Shown here in pieces: positions 22,701-59,300 of a stretch of DNA of 64,000 nt. A program made the translations under genes and the position numbers. The notes under the pieces were generated by a model, which saw only the letters and a list, made by a program, of their open reading frames with translations, ran no database searches and was not told the origin of the DNA. Positions within the stretch are counted from its first letter, which is position 1, and the number at the start of each line of letters is the position of its first letter. Source of the stretch: Atrichornis clamosus (taxonomy: Eukaryota > Chordata > Aves > Passeriformes > Menuridae); NCBI GenBank assembly GCA_013400975.1, contig WBMZ01000185.1:1-64000 (forward strand), given 5' to 3'.

Positions 22701-23029
22701 TTATATACTTACTGATTGAAAAATCTGTGCAGCTTGTAGGGGGTTATGAAGAACATAATTTCCAAGAGTTGCATCCAATTCAGCAATGTCAGAAGGATTT
22801 ATTGAAATAATGAAACGATAAACAGCATAACTTTGTTTTGAGTCTGTAGGAGCAAAAAGTGTCTTAAAACAACAGAGACTTGTGTAACATTATGTATCAA
22901 TGTAACAGACTGTATTAAGTGAGTAATACCATGATATTTTTTGCAATCACGCACAAATTTCTGGAGACCACCACTTCTGTCAAGGTAAACAAGGACAACT
23001 TCCCTCATTTTCTGTATTTCAGGATTCAT
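13540..23029 (-). CDS. MCMDC2: MCMDC2, minichromosome maintenance domain-containing protein 2 (14 coding exons)
   Basis: Exons 5'->3' (complement): 22930-23029, 22713-22843, 22560-22619, 22054-22249, 20947-21069, 20680-20787, 19308-19436, 18552-18783, 16671-16876, 16193-16359, 15670-15863, 14871-14996, 14211-14320, 13540-13706. They sum to 2049 nt, 682 aa plus stop (human 681). All introns are GT-AG and frame is kept at every join. The family is a divergent MCM relative needed in mammals for meiotic double-strand break repair and homologue alignment; it acts in germ-cell nuclei. Visible features: an N-terminal MCM-like region with zinc-type cysteines C153, C158, C186 and C189; the Walker A position reads TSDTLVIDRLL (352-362) with no GKS; the Walker B position reads LAKGGICYIGDL (404-415), Gly-Asp in place of Asp-Glu. 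The ATPase therefore looks degenerate, as known for the family. The start ATG at 23027-23029 gives MNPEIQKM, matching the family N-terminus. Confidence 0.97.
14211..14320 (-). CDS. MCMDC2: MCMDC2 coding exon 13 (residues 591-627)
   Basis: Encodes SKAHAKLSLRETVLEEDALV and LLLESSLTLKH, matching the human helical C-terminal region. Acceptor ATCTTTTAG, donor GTAAAT. Confidence 0.94.
14871..14996 (-). CDS. MCMDC2: MCMDC2 coding exon 12 (residues 549-590)
   Basis: Encodes NLHVELSSEAENLIQGFY, LASRRVR and LSASALKIL. Acceptor TTTGCTAG, donor GTATGT. Confidence 0.95.
15221..15342 (-). mobile_element. CR1 LINE 3' tail (minus orientation) in an MCMDC2 intron
   Basis: Reverse complement of a CR1 3' end. 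On the plus strand one reads GGTTTGGGTTGAAATGGGCC, CTTAAAGTTCC, CATGGGCAGGGA, CCACTAGACCAGGTTGCTC, AGAGCCCCATCCAACCTGG and ACTTCCAGGG. It lies in the intron between exons 11 and 12, in the same orientation as the gene. Confidence 0.9.
15670..15863 (-). CDS. MCMDC2: MCMDC2 coding exon 11 (residues 485-548)
   Basis: Encodes SLIPVNLVDDFGLLI and KKAINPGAMLY. Two donors are possible; GTAAGT at 15669 joins in frame to exon 12 (QNLHVEL) and is preferred over GTAATA at 15686. Confidence 0.94.
16193..16359 (-). CDS. MCMDC2: MCMDC2 coding exon 10 (residues 429-484)
   Basis: Encodes LESRTTTVFIPGKKYGEE and SFWSFVDVDSSS-type sequence (here NFWSFVDVDSSS), ending FLIGQM. Acceptor TTATCCTAG, donor GTAAAG. 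Confidence 0.96.
16671..16876 (-). CDS. MCMDC2: MCMDC2 coding exon 9 (residues 360-428)
   Basis: Acceptor AATCCCTCAG, donor GTAATC. It encodes LPRGIRH, GTGSASIQACSAVLAKGG and ICYIGDL, the degenerate Walker B, then KKDKLELLQS. There is no internal ATG near its start, so it is easily missed by ORF scanning. Confidence 0.95.
16877..18551 (-). other. MCMDC2: MCMDC2 intron 8
   Basis: 1675-base GT-AG intron. AT-rich, no additional exon or recognised repeat. Confidence 0.85.
18552..18783 (-). CDS. MCMDC2: MCMDC2 coding exon 8 (residues 283-359)
   Basis: The longest exon. It encodes LLSLTSSSCWRFSAVLANIF and LLIVTSDTLVID, the latter at the Walker A position but without the Gly-Lys-Ser/Thr core. Acceptor TTCCACTAG, donor GTAAAG. 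Confidence 0.96.
19308..19436 (-). CDS. MCMDC2: MCMDC2 coding exon 7 (residues 240-282)
   Basis: Encodes NHYRIIGIPACVQ and ACIEVNSVQLYKPN. Acceptor TTATTTCTAG, donor GTAAGA. Confidence 0.95.
20680..20787 (-). CDS. MCMDC2: MCMDC2 coding exon 6 (residues 204-239)
   Basis: Encodes DKQIVEMIDAKVL and ends FTVFLRG. The acceptor is TTTTGAAAG, weaker than its neighbours; donor GTAAGC. Frame and homology support it. Confidence 0.95.
20947..21069 (-). CDS. MCMDC2: MCMDC2 coding exon 5 (residues 163-203)
   Basis: Encodes CIRVHCPGATESATVR and the second cysteine pair C186-x2-C189, then QEDMKFRVLG. Acceptor TTTTCTTTAG, donor GTAGGA. Confidence 0.96.
22054..22249 (-). CDS. MCMDC2: MCMDC2 coding exon 4 (residues 98-162)
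   Basis: Encodes THLPPLPSY, FDYTSQRFY and GIVIAMGTVTKYTQGARFLC. It carries the first zinc-type pair C153-x4-C158. Acceptor CTCTTGCTAG, donor GTAGTA. Confidence 0.96.
22560..22619 (-). CDS. MCMDC2: MCMDC2 coding exon 3 (residues 78-97)
   Basis: A 60-nt exon in phase 0, too short to stand out as an ORF. Acceptor TTCTATCACAG, donor GTGAGT. It encodes VCFIAIKTLSLIEQL. Confidence 0.95.
22713..22843 (-). CDS. MCMDC2: MCMDC2 coding exon 2 (residues 34-77)
   Basis: Acceptor TGCTCCTACAG, donor GTAAGT. It encodes SKQSYAVYRF and INPSDIAELD, both conserved family blocks. Confidence 0.96.
22930..23029 (-). CDS. MCMDC2: MCMDC2 coding exon 1 (residues 1-33)
   Basis: Starts at the ATG and encodes LVYLDRSGGLQKF, a block shared with human MCMDC2. 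Donor CATG|GTATTA. The leader extends upstream to an acceptor TTCCCACAG at 23059-23067, so a separate 5'UTR exon is expected. Confidence 0.96.
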
Positions 23030-23058
23030 CTTCCAAGATCTTTGCACTCTTTATCAAA

Positions 23059-24600
23059 CTGTGGGAATAAACTGTGAAGAAACAATGGTAGCACTGGCCA
23101 TGCTGTAATAGTAGTAATAAAGGTATATATTAAGTAAGCCATACAAAATTTAAATAGTGTCTTTTTTTCAAACTGCCAATTAGGCAATTAAGGATTTTTA
23201 AAATTCAATTCAAAGTTCTTTCCAATGACTGAAGCATACCCTATTTCTAGAGTAAATTTCTGGAGAATGCTCTAGTGTTTTCCTCAGTGAATTATTTCAC
23301 TCTCCTAATTCCCTAACCCATAAAATTAAAGTTTGCATTTAATTTAGCCTCCCCTGTATATTTTATAATCAACTTGTCAAAAGTAAGACTTAAAATTTGA
23401 TCCCTCTTATTCAAGAAGTCTGTCATAGCTGTTAAAAGTGTGAAACTAAGCAACATCTTTTTTTAAAATCAGGCTTTCCTACTCTGCTGCTACCTCCTGT
23501 AGCACCCAATTAAGGGGGTGATCTTGCAAACGTTTATCTCCATCCATGTGCAGAGAAGTTCAATTCTGATTCCCACAGACAAGGCTTTTACACCTATGAT
23601 TTTGGTTTGGAGGCTGACCGAGCTTTTTAATGCTATTTTCATTGTGTATTATCCACATCTCTACATATATTAGGGGTTTTTAAAGAGTATTGTACCACGA
23701 ACCACTACTTTGCAGAATTTAGAAGGAGAATTACAAAGGCCAAAATATGGGGTTTTGTATACATGCATGTTTTACTGTCTTACGGATTTTCTTCTGCAGT
23801 GTCCTGAGTCCTCTCTGTTGATGACTGTTATGAAACAACACTCAACTCTTCAAAAATAAGATTTAGCTACCTGGTAAAGGATAGGACACGGAATTACAGA
23901 GCTGATGAGGAATCAACGCTCATAGCGTATGAAAGATCCCTGTAGAGTTCACAGAAGAGACTCTGGCAGGACGAACAGAACAACATCCAAGAGAGGAGTA
24001 GCTGGATTCCAGCGCAACTCCAGTTTGACAGCAGCATAAACCTTGTGCCCTGACAATTATACACTGTGGGCTGGAATGTGCTTAGTGCCCGATGTAACAA
24101 ATTACAAGTGCAAGTTGAAAGAGAATTCCTAGCAGGGATTTTCTTCCCAATTTCTTTAGGCTCACTCCTGCACGATTACTAACTACTCCATCCCTTGAAA
24201 TCTTCAGCAAGAAGGAATAAAGAAATGTACACACAGATCCACTCTATCTCCCTGGACCCTGTGTTCCCCGGGCTGGACAGACAGGACACCACATGCAACT
24301 AGGGAGGACTGAGCTGTGGCCCAGCTCACTGTGCACTGAGCAGTCATTACCTAAACTTCAGAAAATAAAGCCTGGGTGACCGTGTTCACCAGTGTCCCCA
24401 CAGCCAGCCAACCCTACTGCACGTGTGACGGGGCACGGGCATCCAGCATCTCCTGCCTGGCTTCAGGCTCCTGCCATCAGCACCCCTTCCTCACAAGACC
24501 TCTCTCCACCAAAGTTACTCTCCAGGCTTCCTGTGCTCCCTGCTCCCTCGGCACTACTGGGGCGGCAGCAATGGGCACCGAGGGGCAGGGCTGCCCTCAC
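23059..24600 (-). other. MCMDC2: Probable 5'UTR intron of MCMDC2
   Basis: Runs from the leader acceptor (CAG at 23059-23061) back to a candidate donor GTGAGG at 24595-24600 in the CpG island. No other gene is seen. The assignment is inferred from splice signals. Confidence 0.4.
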
Positions 24601-24965
24601 CACCGCGGGGCCGTGACGCCCTTCCCTGTGGCCGCTGGGGAGGCGGACGGGGCCACCACGTACGAGGCGGCAGCGAGGGTTCGGCCGCCGCAGGACGGGG
24701 CTCCCGGCGCCGCTCCCTCACAGCCCCTCAGGCGGCCGGAGCGAGCCCTGAGCCAGCGGCGGCGCGGGCGGGAAGGGCGCCGCAGCCCGCAGGGCTCCGC
24801 CGCGCGGGGACAGCGCCCGCGGTCAGGGCAGTCCTCGGGGAAGGCAGTTCCCAGCGCAGCCGACACCCACAGCTGCCCGCGGCCACCGCCGCGACTGCCG
24901 ACTCGGCCCCACACAGCTCCTGCCTTCACCCGTGGGCAGGGAACGGGGCACGGGACGTGCCCTGA
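24540..24965 (-). promoter_or_regulatory. MCMDC2: CpG island, probable MCMDC2 promoter and leader exon
   Basis: A compact CpG-rich stretch, 1.5 kb upstream of the MCMDC2 start codon on its coding strand. A candidate leader donor is GGTG|GTGAGG with exon edge at 24601. A TATA-like TTTATAAG lies on the minus strand at about 24992-24999, just outside the island. The 207-aa plus-strand ORF across it is low-complexity and rejected as a gene. Confidence 0.55.
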
Positions 24966-26530
24966 CAGCGTAAAAAGTACTGAGACAACGTACTTATAAA
25001 ACCCATTTGCTCTTATTAATACATATTGCATATTTAACTACTTGCCTTTAGCATGCCAGCCGCCCCCAAACTTACCTCCCAAGGACAGCACCTCTGAACT
25101 CTATTTCTGTCGTATTTTAGTTCACATTTTTACAACCACCGTACATTACAGTCAGTCCATCTCTCCTGTGGTTTCTCTTGTTCCCCTCCCAAGCCAAGAG
25201 ACTGGAGACCACAATGGCAGCATCCCGCCTCCACAGCACCCGAGAAAGGCCTGCTCTTCACGGGGTGCTCGGGTTCCCTCTCCGGAAGGTGAGGAACAAT
25301 CCCCTTTCACTACAGACAGGCAAAACAACACTCCCTGCACTAGTCACAAAAAGGCAAAATTTGCCTCCCATTATTACCTGTCACCCAAAACAGGAAGGGA
25401 GTATCACACGTGGTTCCTGTGCAGGTTGACTCTCCTCTCTAGGCTTTACCAAGTGTTTTAGATGTCACATTTCAGCTCAGCCTTGGGTGTAGGGGCTACG
25501 ACACTCTGAATGTGGACGTCTTTGGAAACCATTGTCATGAGATTCACAGAGACGCAGAACAAGAGCACTAGTGCACAGAAGTACCGTGAGGCTTTACTGC
25601 CTGATGTTGTGCAGAGTCTGTTAACCTTTAAAAAGTCCTGATTCAAACAACGCAAGTACAGCAAGTGATGTGCTGAACACATTCACACTTTGCCAAAAAG
25701 GCAGAACCTGCTGAAGGAAAAAGTTTAGTAAGGAATCATTAAGCTGCTCTCCCAGAAATAGCTTCAGCTGCCACTGCCATACAATGTTTTTAAAGGAAAG
25801 AACCGCCGAATTCCTAACAAAAAGAAAAAACCAAAATCCCTCATCCAGTCAGGCAGCTAGGTGTGAACATACTGGAATATAGGACAAAAATTTAAAAGGG
25901 TGCTAGCTCCCACAGCAACAATTTCTAAAGTATCGCCCCTCCTTCCCATGTCTCTACAGTACTGTACCTCTTTGCCACCAAGAAAAGGTAGTTACAGTAG
26001 CCACATAATTTCACAATCATTTCAGGAGCATACAGAATAAAAATTAAGTATGAAAATGGATACTTCCCTTCATACCATCAATTTCTGCTTTCCAGTCTAT
26101 CAGAAAGTCATGTTAAAAAAAAAATTAAACAAATATATAAAGAATGAAAACAAACCCCAAAAAACCCCAAACCAAAAACACTAGGGCTGTTGCTTCCAAA
26201 TGATTTTAATGCCAAGAAAACAATTCACATAGTTGTTGGTTATCCTGAACAGCCACACAGCTATTTCCAATCCTTGCAGAAGAGAACTATGGAAAATGAG
26301 TGCCAAGCCACCATTCTGCTCCCACAAATGATCCAGTCCTTCCTTCCTTCCATGCCAATGTCAATTCTTACTTCTTTCACCCAATCACTCCTTCCAAAAT
26401 CTCATGTAGCAACTGCTCAGCATCGCTTAACCACTATGCAGGAGACTGTGCTCTAGGGGATACGTCCTGAGATAAGTAAGGAATCCTGTTTCACTTTCCA
26501 CTTATCTAATGTTTCACTATTGATACAACA
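24966..26530. other. Intergenic between MCMDC2 promoter and SGK3 3' end
   Basis: AT-rich, with A/C-rich low-complexity sequence near 26140-26182. No gene, RNA or clear transposon. Confidence 0.5.
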
Positions 26531-26536
26531 TTTATT
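26531..26536 (-). terminator. SGK3: Candidate SGK3 poly(A) signal (AATAAA)
   Basis: First AATAAA found on the minus strand beyond the SGK3 stop, about 1.5 kb downstream. An ATTAAA variant occurs earlier at 27266-27271, so a shorter 3'UTR is also possible. Confidence 0.35.
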
Positions 26537-28009
26537 TCAGAAGAACTATGATTTGATATACTCTTTTCCCCTAGGTTCTCAATTTTAATCTGATCTTGAT
26601 GCATTATAAAGAGTATTTGTCTTAGCCTCTTATTTTGCCAAAAACAAGGTGATTTAGATACTGAAATTTATGTTTCATTCAATTTATGTATCATTATGAT
26701 ACATCAGTAATCTTACCAGACTTCTCTCAAATCCAGGCATTTAAATGAATGTATTTATGAACAAAAAACCACTGAACATTTTTTGAGTAACAGACAAAAA
26801 TAAGTTGTTATTTACAAGTAATATATATAATAAAACTACTACCATTATATGCCTTTTACACACTGTAACTGCAGTCAATTTTTGCATTGTTTAAAAAAAT
26901 TTCCTTAAACAGAAATTGTTCAGAATTATCCATTTGTCCATACATGTGTATGTTATGAGAAATACAATAACTTTTCACATTTTTTAAATTATCAGTGTAA
27001 TTTACATTTTTCCCCCTAATATCAGGTGAAGATTTTAAAATGGTGCAAACTGGAACACAAAGACAAGTAGCTATGAACACTGAAATACAATCAATTTGGA
27101 ACATAATAGTGTTTTAAACTACCAATCTGTGAGAAAAATCCCTAATATTTGGCATGGTCATCTCACCATCCACCCCCAAAATGTCAAAGTTAGATAGCCT
27201 TTTAAAGTAACTGTGATTATTGCATATTAGATCTTTGGAGAAGCAGAATTTTAACCAAAAATATTTTTAATGTAGTTGAAATATAGACATACTTAGCTCA
27301 GGGAGGAAAGAGAAGCAGAACACATAAAGTTATCAAATCAATCCAGTTAATTTGTTCTGTCCTTGCTTTGAGTAATCCCCCATACCTCAGATAATCCAGT
27401 TGAGTCAATGGGTACTTCAGCAAGTGCAAGAGCAACAATCCAGTTGTATGTGACCAAGTTTTCATTCTGCAGAAGTCCTTTAAGAATCTTGGTCCTTAAC
27501 TTATATTAACCCCTTATTTAAGTGCTGACAGGTAAATTAACACATATTCCAAACTAGTAACAGGGAAAACATTTACCTTTTTCAAAACCAGGATATACAA
27601 AAGACAATTTGCATAGTTACAATTCAAGCACAAAGTCACTGTAAATAAGTACAAAAGCATTTATAAATTTACTAAATTTGCTGCTGTTTGTGCCAGCCAA
27701 ATTAGATAGGTATGAATGTAAACTTGAAGGGATTGAGGAAAACAGTCAGTGTTTTTGCTTAAAAAATATGTAGAGAATGCTTTTTAAATGTTTTAAAAAA
27801 TATTTTCTGCAGCAGGAACAAACAGTTCAAATCCCAAAGAAAGCCATCCACAATGCCCGAATTCCTCCTATACAGCAGAGAAAGTTTGTTCATAGGTTTC
27901 AAACCTACATACAAAACGAGGCACTATTTACGCTATTTTGGAATGTGTCCATAATCCTAACATTTCAGTTCACCCCAAGACTTCCAAATCACTCTTCACT
28001 TCTAACTTC
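26537..28009 (-). other. SGK3: Probable SGK3 3'UTR
   Basis: AT-rich sequence between the SGK3 stop codon and the first AATAAA. No other coding potential is supported. Confidence 0.4.
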
Positions 28010-53248
<25,239 letters not shown>

Positions 53249-53345
53249 TGTACGTTTCTTCTGACAAATTCACTACAGGACCCTGCTTTGGGTGTTGCAA
53301 TCAGGAGGAATCTTCAACGGTACTGATCCAAGACACGCAGCTTTT

Positions 53346-56300
53346 CTTCAGAAAATGTGAATTCCATCATGTAATCTTAAAAGTGAGCATAGAAGGAAAA
53401 TTAAGCACAGGAACTCTTAACTCACAGTGTTAAAAACCTGTGTGACAAGAACTTTTCCTGGCAGGAACTGCACTTTAATATGCACATATAAAGCCACAAT
53501 CATGCCTATTTTGTAAACTTTCATGCTTGTGGTCCTTTGCACTGAAATCACTCACATTCTCCAAGAACACAAGTGCACCCAAAAAAATCACTGAGTTGTG
53601 CAGACATACTGGAAACAGATTTGGGCCTACTACCGACAATACTTTGAAGAAACAAAGGACATGAAGATAAAATTTAAGATTACAACCTGGTATCAGACAT
53701 CTGGGAAATGCCACCAACTTGTACATTCAGAACAATTTATTTCAATAACAAAGGTTTTCAACTGCATGAGTCTGTACCAGAGGGCACTTCAGATTTGTCA
53801 GAACATGCTGAATGCATTTAAATGTCACATGAGAGATTAAAGATGACATGAGAAAAACTAACTTTTCATGTGAATTTCAGAGAGAGACACAGGCAGCATC
53901 ATGTGTCTGTCTGAATATTTACCTTCTCTGCCCCTCTTTCCCCATACTCGACACACTTCGTGTTTAGCAGAACACAGCGTGTAAGGTCACTCTTTCCCTC
54001 CAGTTGAACACTTAAGTTTTCTTGCAGAATGTGAGAAGGGCACAACACAAGAGATTGAGACTAAAGGCCCTCAAAGAGGCAGAAAGCTTAGTATTAACTA
54101 GATGCCTCTTCACTCACTGAGGGACAGTATCCTCCACACCTGCCTTGAGCACAAGCACATTGTTTACTGGACCCCACTGATAACAACAGGAGCTTCAGCA
54201 GTGCTTAAGAGCAGCCAAAATTAATGCTGCAAAGGTACAACCCTCTCTGTTTGGGCCTGCACAGCACAGTTATCTGAAGTGCTTTACTGAGTGTAGCACA
54301 GCTTCTAGAACAACATATGTCTGATCAACTTACAAACATGAGAAAAGTGTTTTAGAAAGAGGGGGACCTCATTTCTCTTCAAAACAGCCAGAGGAAAAAG
54401 GAGTGCCCAGTTCAACACTAACTCCCTATTTTCTTAAAACAGAGAAGTATAAAAGTGAACCCTATATTTCATATCATAAATTTCCAAAAAGCACAAACTA
54501 ATCCAATGTAATTCTGCTATTAGAGAGACACCCATATTTATACTGGCACAAAGGCCAAAGCCCCTGGAATCCAGTGAAAAGATTTGTTCTTGATACCCAA
54601 CTAGTCTCAGTCAGTCAACTGACCATTTTTCTTGCTATGAAAAGCCAGATTATCAAACTTCATGTTGTTATATCTCCTGTAACCGTTTAAAATTAGTTAA
54701 TTTTCAAAGATCTATCTGGTGACTTCAAACAAAATGTAATGTTTAAAACCACTGTAATCAGAGCTAAGTGATAGATCACCCATACTGCAACACATTCAGA
54801 AAATTATTTTTAGCTACATCTGCATTTACCTTAATTTCACTGTTCCCTACTTCACCAATAAGGTAATTACAGTGTTGAGCAGGGTTAAGCTTCTCCCCCA
54901 CCTTTATTTGACTACAACACGGTTCATCCAAGCCAGTTACACAGACCCTGAGTTTCAAACTGGCTTCTCTTTTCCTCTGGAAAGCTACTGTTAAAAGCTT
55001 TATAACAACAAGGAACACATTCCACAATTTTACACCAGCATGAGATTAAGAATGTTCTTCACCCATTGCCACACACTAAAATTGAGATCTAAAGGTTACT
55101 GAGCTCTTCTCCATCTTAAGAGATCCACTAAACCAGTCAATAGGCACCACTTCCAGAAAGTGTTTCACTAAGCTTACAGTTTACTAAGCACTTGTGTCAA
55201 TCTTTAGCCACTTCAGGTCCAGCGCCAGGAACTGAGCACAAGTCCCTGTGTTTTATCTGTCTTCCTGCTCATCACAGAAAAACAAGTAAAGCTTTAAAAT
55301 GGATTAGGTGTTCCCTGATTAGTATCACTCACTGTCCTTTTCCTCTTGTAAACCGACATTGGTTACAAAGGTTCCCAACGTGCCTGCACTCATTTGCACA
55401 ATATAGGCTGTCTTTCTCTCATCCCTTCTGTTTTTTATTTTTAGTGTCAGAGTTTTAAATGCCAGTACAGGAGCAGTATGGATTAAAAGCTGTAGTCGTG
55501 GAAGATTGAGCTTTATTTCAGACCTAAGTTGAAAGACCTCTGAAAAACAAAAGGAGGAAGTGTCAACCAGATTAATTCAGGAAGAGTTTTATTCATCTTA
55601 CTGGGGAGGAGAAGAAGAATAAATCATCTGAGAAGCCAAAACGTAATGTTCACATTTCTTTCTCTAAGCTGCCTGGAAGATCACTGGCTGTGATTATTTT
55701 CTTTCCCTGAGGCATCTCCTCTGAGCTGTGCCTGGGTCACCAATACTAAGCTGAACTGACAAACTTGGAAGAACTACATTTTCACTTTGCCACTAAGCTC
55801 CAGCGGATCAGAGCTTTCTTTCAATTTCTATTTGCCTCGAGCATATCAGCTCTTGAGAGCTTCTTATGTCTGAACTGTAGGTCTGACTGCAGAAGTAGCG
55901 ACAGACTTGCTTTAATCTTTACCATGCTGTAGTTAGGAACACAGCTGTAGCTTAAGTGGCAGGTAAACCCACTAATGCTGTGATAACTACATGAAGGAAT
56001 AATGGAGAGAAAACAGTAGAGACGTATTTTTATCCACAGCTTCAAAAGTGAAAACTGCAGTGTTCTGAAGAATGCCAGATATGAGTGAATGTAACAGACA
56101 CTGCCAGCTGAGAAGTCTCTACCTCTGGTTATAGCTTTTCCTGTAACTAACAAGTAGCCCCTGACCTCAACTTTGATAACAGACCAAATGAAAATGGAAC
56201 TTTAGAAAACCAGGTAGCAAAATAAATCCCCTCAAATTACACTTAGGTGCTAGTGAAAGATGCAAACATGTTAATGCTGAGACCAGTATTGTCCAGAAAC

Positions 56301-59300
56301 AGCTAGAACTTAAACTGCAGCAGTATGTAGGCCTGGAACACGGGAAGGCACGAAGTTTAGAGTAGAACAGAAGTCACTGGTGCTCCTGGCACCATTTCAA
56401 GCATATCAAGAGCTACACTGTCCATTCTCTCCAGGCGGGCTTTCAAAAGACAGCAGTATTTTCACTGTTTCCTGCAGGAAGCCACAACAACATCAATTTT
56501 CAGGATGACCCTTGCCTCTGGTGAAGCAAGAACGTGGCAATAACAGAACCCTGACACCATGAGAGCACACACGAATCTACTACACCCACAAATGAATGCT
56601 GTACTATAAAATCTCCTGTGCAGCCTCCTAACAGCTGCATGCAACAGGCAAATATGACCCAGTTTAGTGACATGGCATCCCCCTTTTACTTCTTTCTACA
56701 TAAGCAAATTGTATTGGAAAAGGTTTCTGAAGTTTAATCAGACTATTTTATTTAGCACTGAAACATTTTCTGTTCTTTTAAAAATGATAATGGCCTGAAG
56801 ATGATACCATTGTATAACCAAAAGACCTTTTTTCTGGGTGCTTATGCTTTACCCTCTGCCCAGAATGTCCAAGGCTAGATCAGGTAGCTCTGTACTCACC
56901 TGCTGCCTCTCCAGCTGCTGCCAAATTGCCATAAATGCCTCTAGGGCCAGTGCAAATCAGCTATCACACTCACTCTAACCCTTTGAATAACGCAAGGGAA
57001 GCAGAGACAAGAACAGACAAAAAACCCAAAAGACTCTCCCTGCAAGCATGCTTGGAGGAATCACCAGGATGAATATCCATTGGAACAAAACAGACACTTC
57101 CCTACACACTGATAATCTGCCTTGAAGGACTTAACTCTGGGACTGAGTCTTCCGTAAAACCAGCTGCTGAAAATCCCACCTGTGATTCCAATTACAGAAG
57201 GAACTTGCATATAAAGAAACAGAAAGCAAGATACAGGAGACAGTTCTATTATTCGCTAATAAACACTACCCTATCTCCTCTAACTTTAGAGAAAGTATCA
57301 ACTTTGGCATACTTTGCATCAGTTCCTCAGTCTTCTCCACAAATATACCAATAATGGCTCAACGTGTCACTGGACCTTACACAATCTTGGAGAAAACCCA
57401 GAAAGTCAACTTTTTCTCAAGCTCTGTATGAAGAAATAGTGTCCCACTCTTGTTAGCAGACAGGCAGCTGACACACAGGAAATGTGAGACAAGAGACCTA
57501 GACTCCAGTACAACAGAAATACAGGATGAGGAGGTCCAGGGACTGTACATGAAGTCACATGCTTCAGAAAAAACACAAATTGCTAATCTCTAAAGACAGA
57601 GGGATGTCCAGAAGCTGTTCAATAACTAGGTTCTGGAGAAAACAGGTTTCATTCACAAAGGCCCTCTTTTTAAATATCACATACATGTGATTCTTAACAC
57701 AGAAACACTCAACACCGGTGCAGACCTCTAGAAATATTTCACCAGAAGAAAAAAAGAGAGCACTAATTAAAATACTCTAGTCAATCCTTGGCTTATCTCC
57801 ACACTCCCTTTCAACTACAATTTGAGAGAACTGAGAATTTAGCCCTTGGTGTAAAGGAAAAAGCCTGCTCCCTGTTTACACATCCACCCACTACCTAGCA
57901 GTTTTCAAAATCTCTAGTAGCACCACTATGGAAAGTAAACCACTCCTCTGCAGCAACACGGGCAAAGTCCAATTCAACTGAATCTTTCTACTTAGAGAAA
58001 AGGACAGCAAGTAAAGTGAAAACTCAACCAAAGGAAAGCAATAAGTAACTACCCTCTTTTTGTCTCTATGAAATTTACTTTGGAGAAGTCAGGCAAGCAT
58101 TACCTTCCCACGATTCTGCTGCACCCGAGAACACCCCTTCTGCCCCACCTCCCAAAAGAAGCTCCAGTAATTAACTCTTAACCGGCATATAACAAGATTA
58201 GTGGCTTGGACTGGACCTATTTACATTCATGTTTATTACATGACAGAACACAGGTTCTCTGCTGTGGTAAGCAAACCCTGAGTAATAAAACGGGTTTTAA
58301 GAACAAATGCCACCAATAAGAGGCAGCTGTCTTTTAATCCTAAACGCAGCTCCATAATAATTTCAACTTTAGCCTGTGTCCATAGTATCCAGAAGGGTCA
58401 CCACGTGCCTCAGATGGCACAACCTACCCAAAGTATATAAAAAAGTCCAGTCTGTATTACATTTGCTACCTGCATATTTCTTGGTGTGCTTTCCCAGCCT
58501 GCCCAGGTACAATTAAATCTAAAATGTAGATGCCTAAGGATAGCACAGCTCAAGAGTTTTAGCAACAGCACTGCAAGCTACTTTGAAGAGGTCTTACAGA
58601 CAGCTGACAGCAGCCACCTGCAACATAGTCAGTTCTACATAAGAGGGCAGTCAGACTTTAGTAAACACAAAGCAAATAATCCAGCCTCATTAATGCCCTC
58701 TTGATGAAAATTAGACGAGAGAACACCACATATAAATTCCAGATATACAGGACATGTTTTTACATGACCTTCAACAGAAGTCACCAACTGCTCTCCCTCT
58801 GTTTCACTACATAAACACAGAATTCTAATCTATTTAAGACTGATGTTATTGCTAATACATTGAACATGGAGAGAGTTTCTGGATTTTACGTACCGTAACT
58901 GGCAAAAGGGTAAAATCCATACAACAGAATATAATGAAATATATAAATCCAAGCTACAGGCCACAAGCCAGAAAACACACTTTTGAAGTCTGTGCTTTAC
59001 AGAATTGATGGTTGCCTAGAACTATAAAGCTGTTGGATAATGAAAAGAAAACAACTAAACACGGGAATATAAAAGGCAAGCAAGAGAAACTGCATGTCCA
59101 GTTCACCACCAGTTGATTCATGTTACGTTGGTGCACCTACAGATACATACTCCATGTCCACTCTTCAGGGACAGTTTACAGACTCCTGCAGGTAAGAGCA
59201 TACATTGACCTCTTACATATTTCTGTGCTGCACAGAGAATGAGAAGCTTCAATTCCGTAAGGATTCATAGATCAGTTGTTTATGCACATATAACAGAATC

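Noticed and set aside
24376..24999. 207-aa plus-strand ORF
   Set aside because: Antisense across the MCMDC2 CpG island, low-complexity Arg/Pro/Ala-rich translation with no homology that I recognise.
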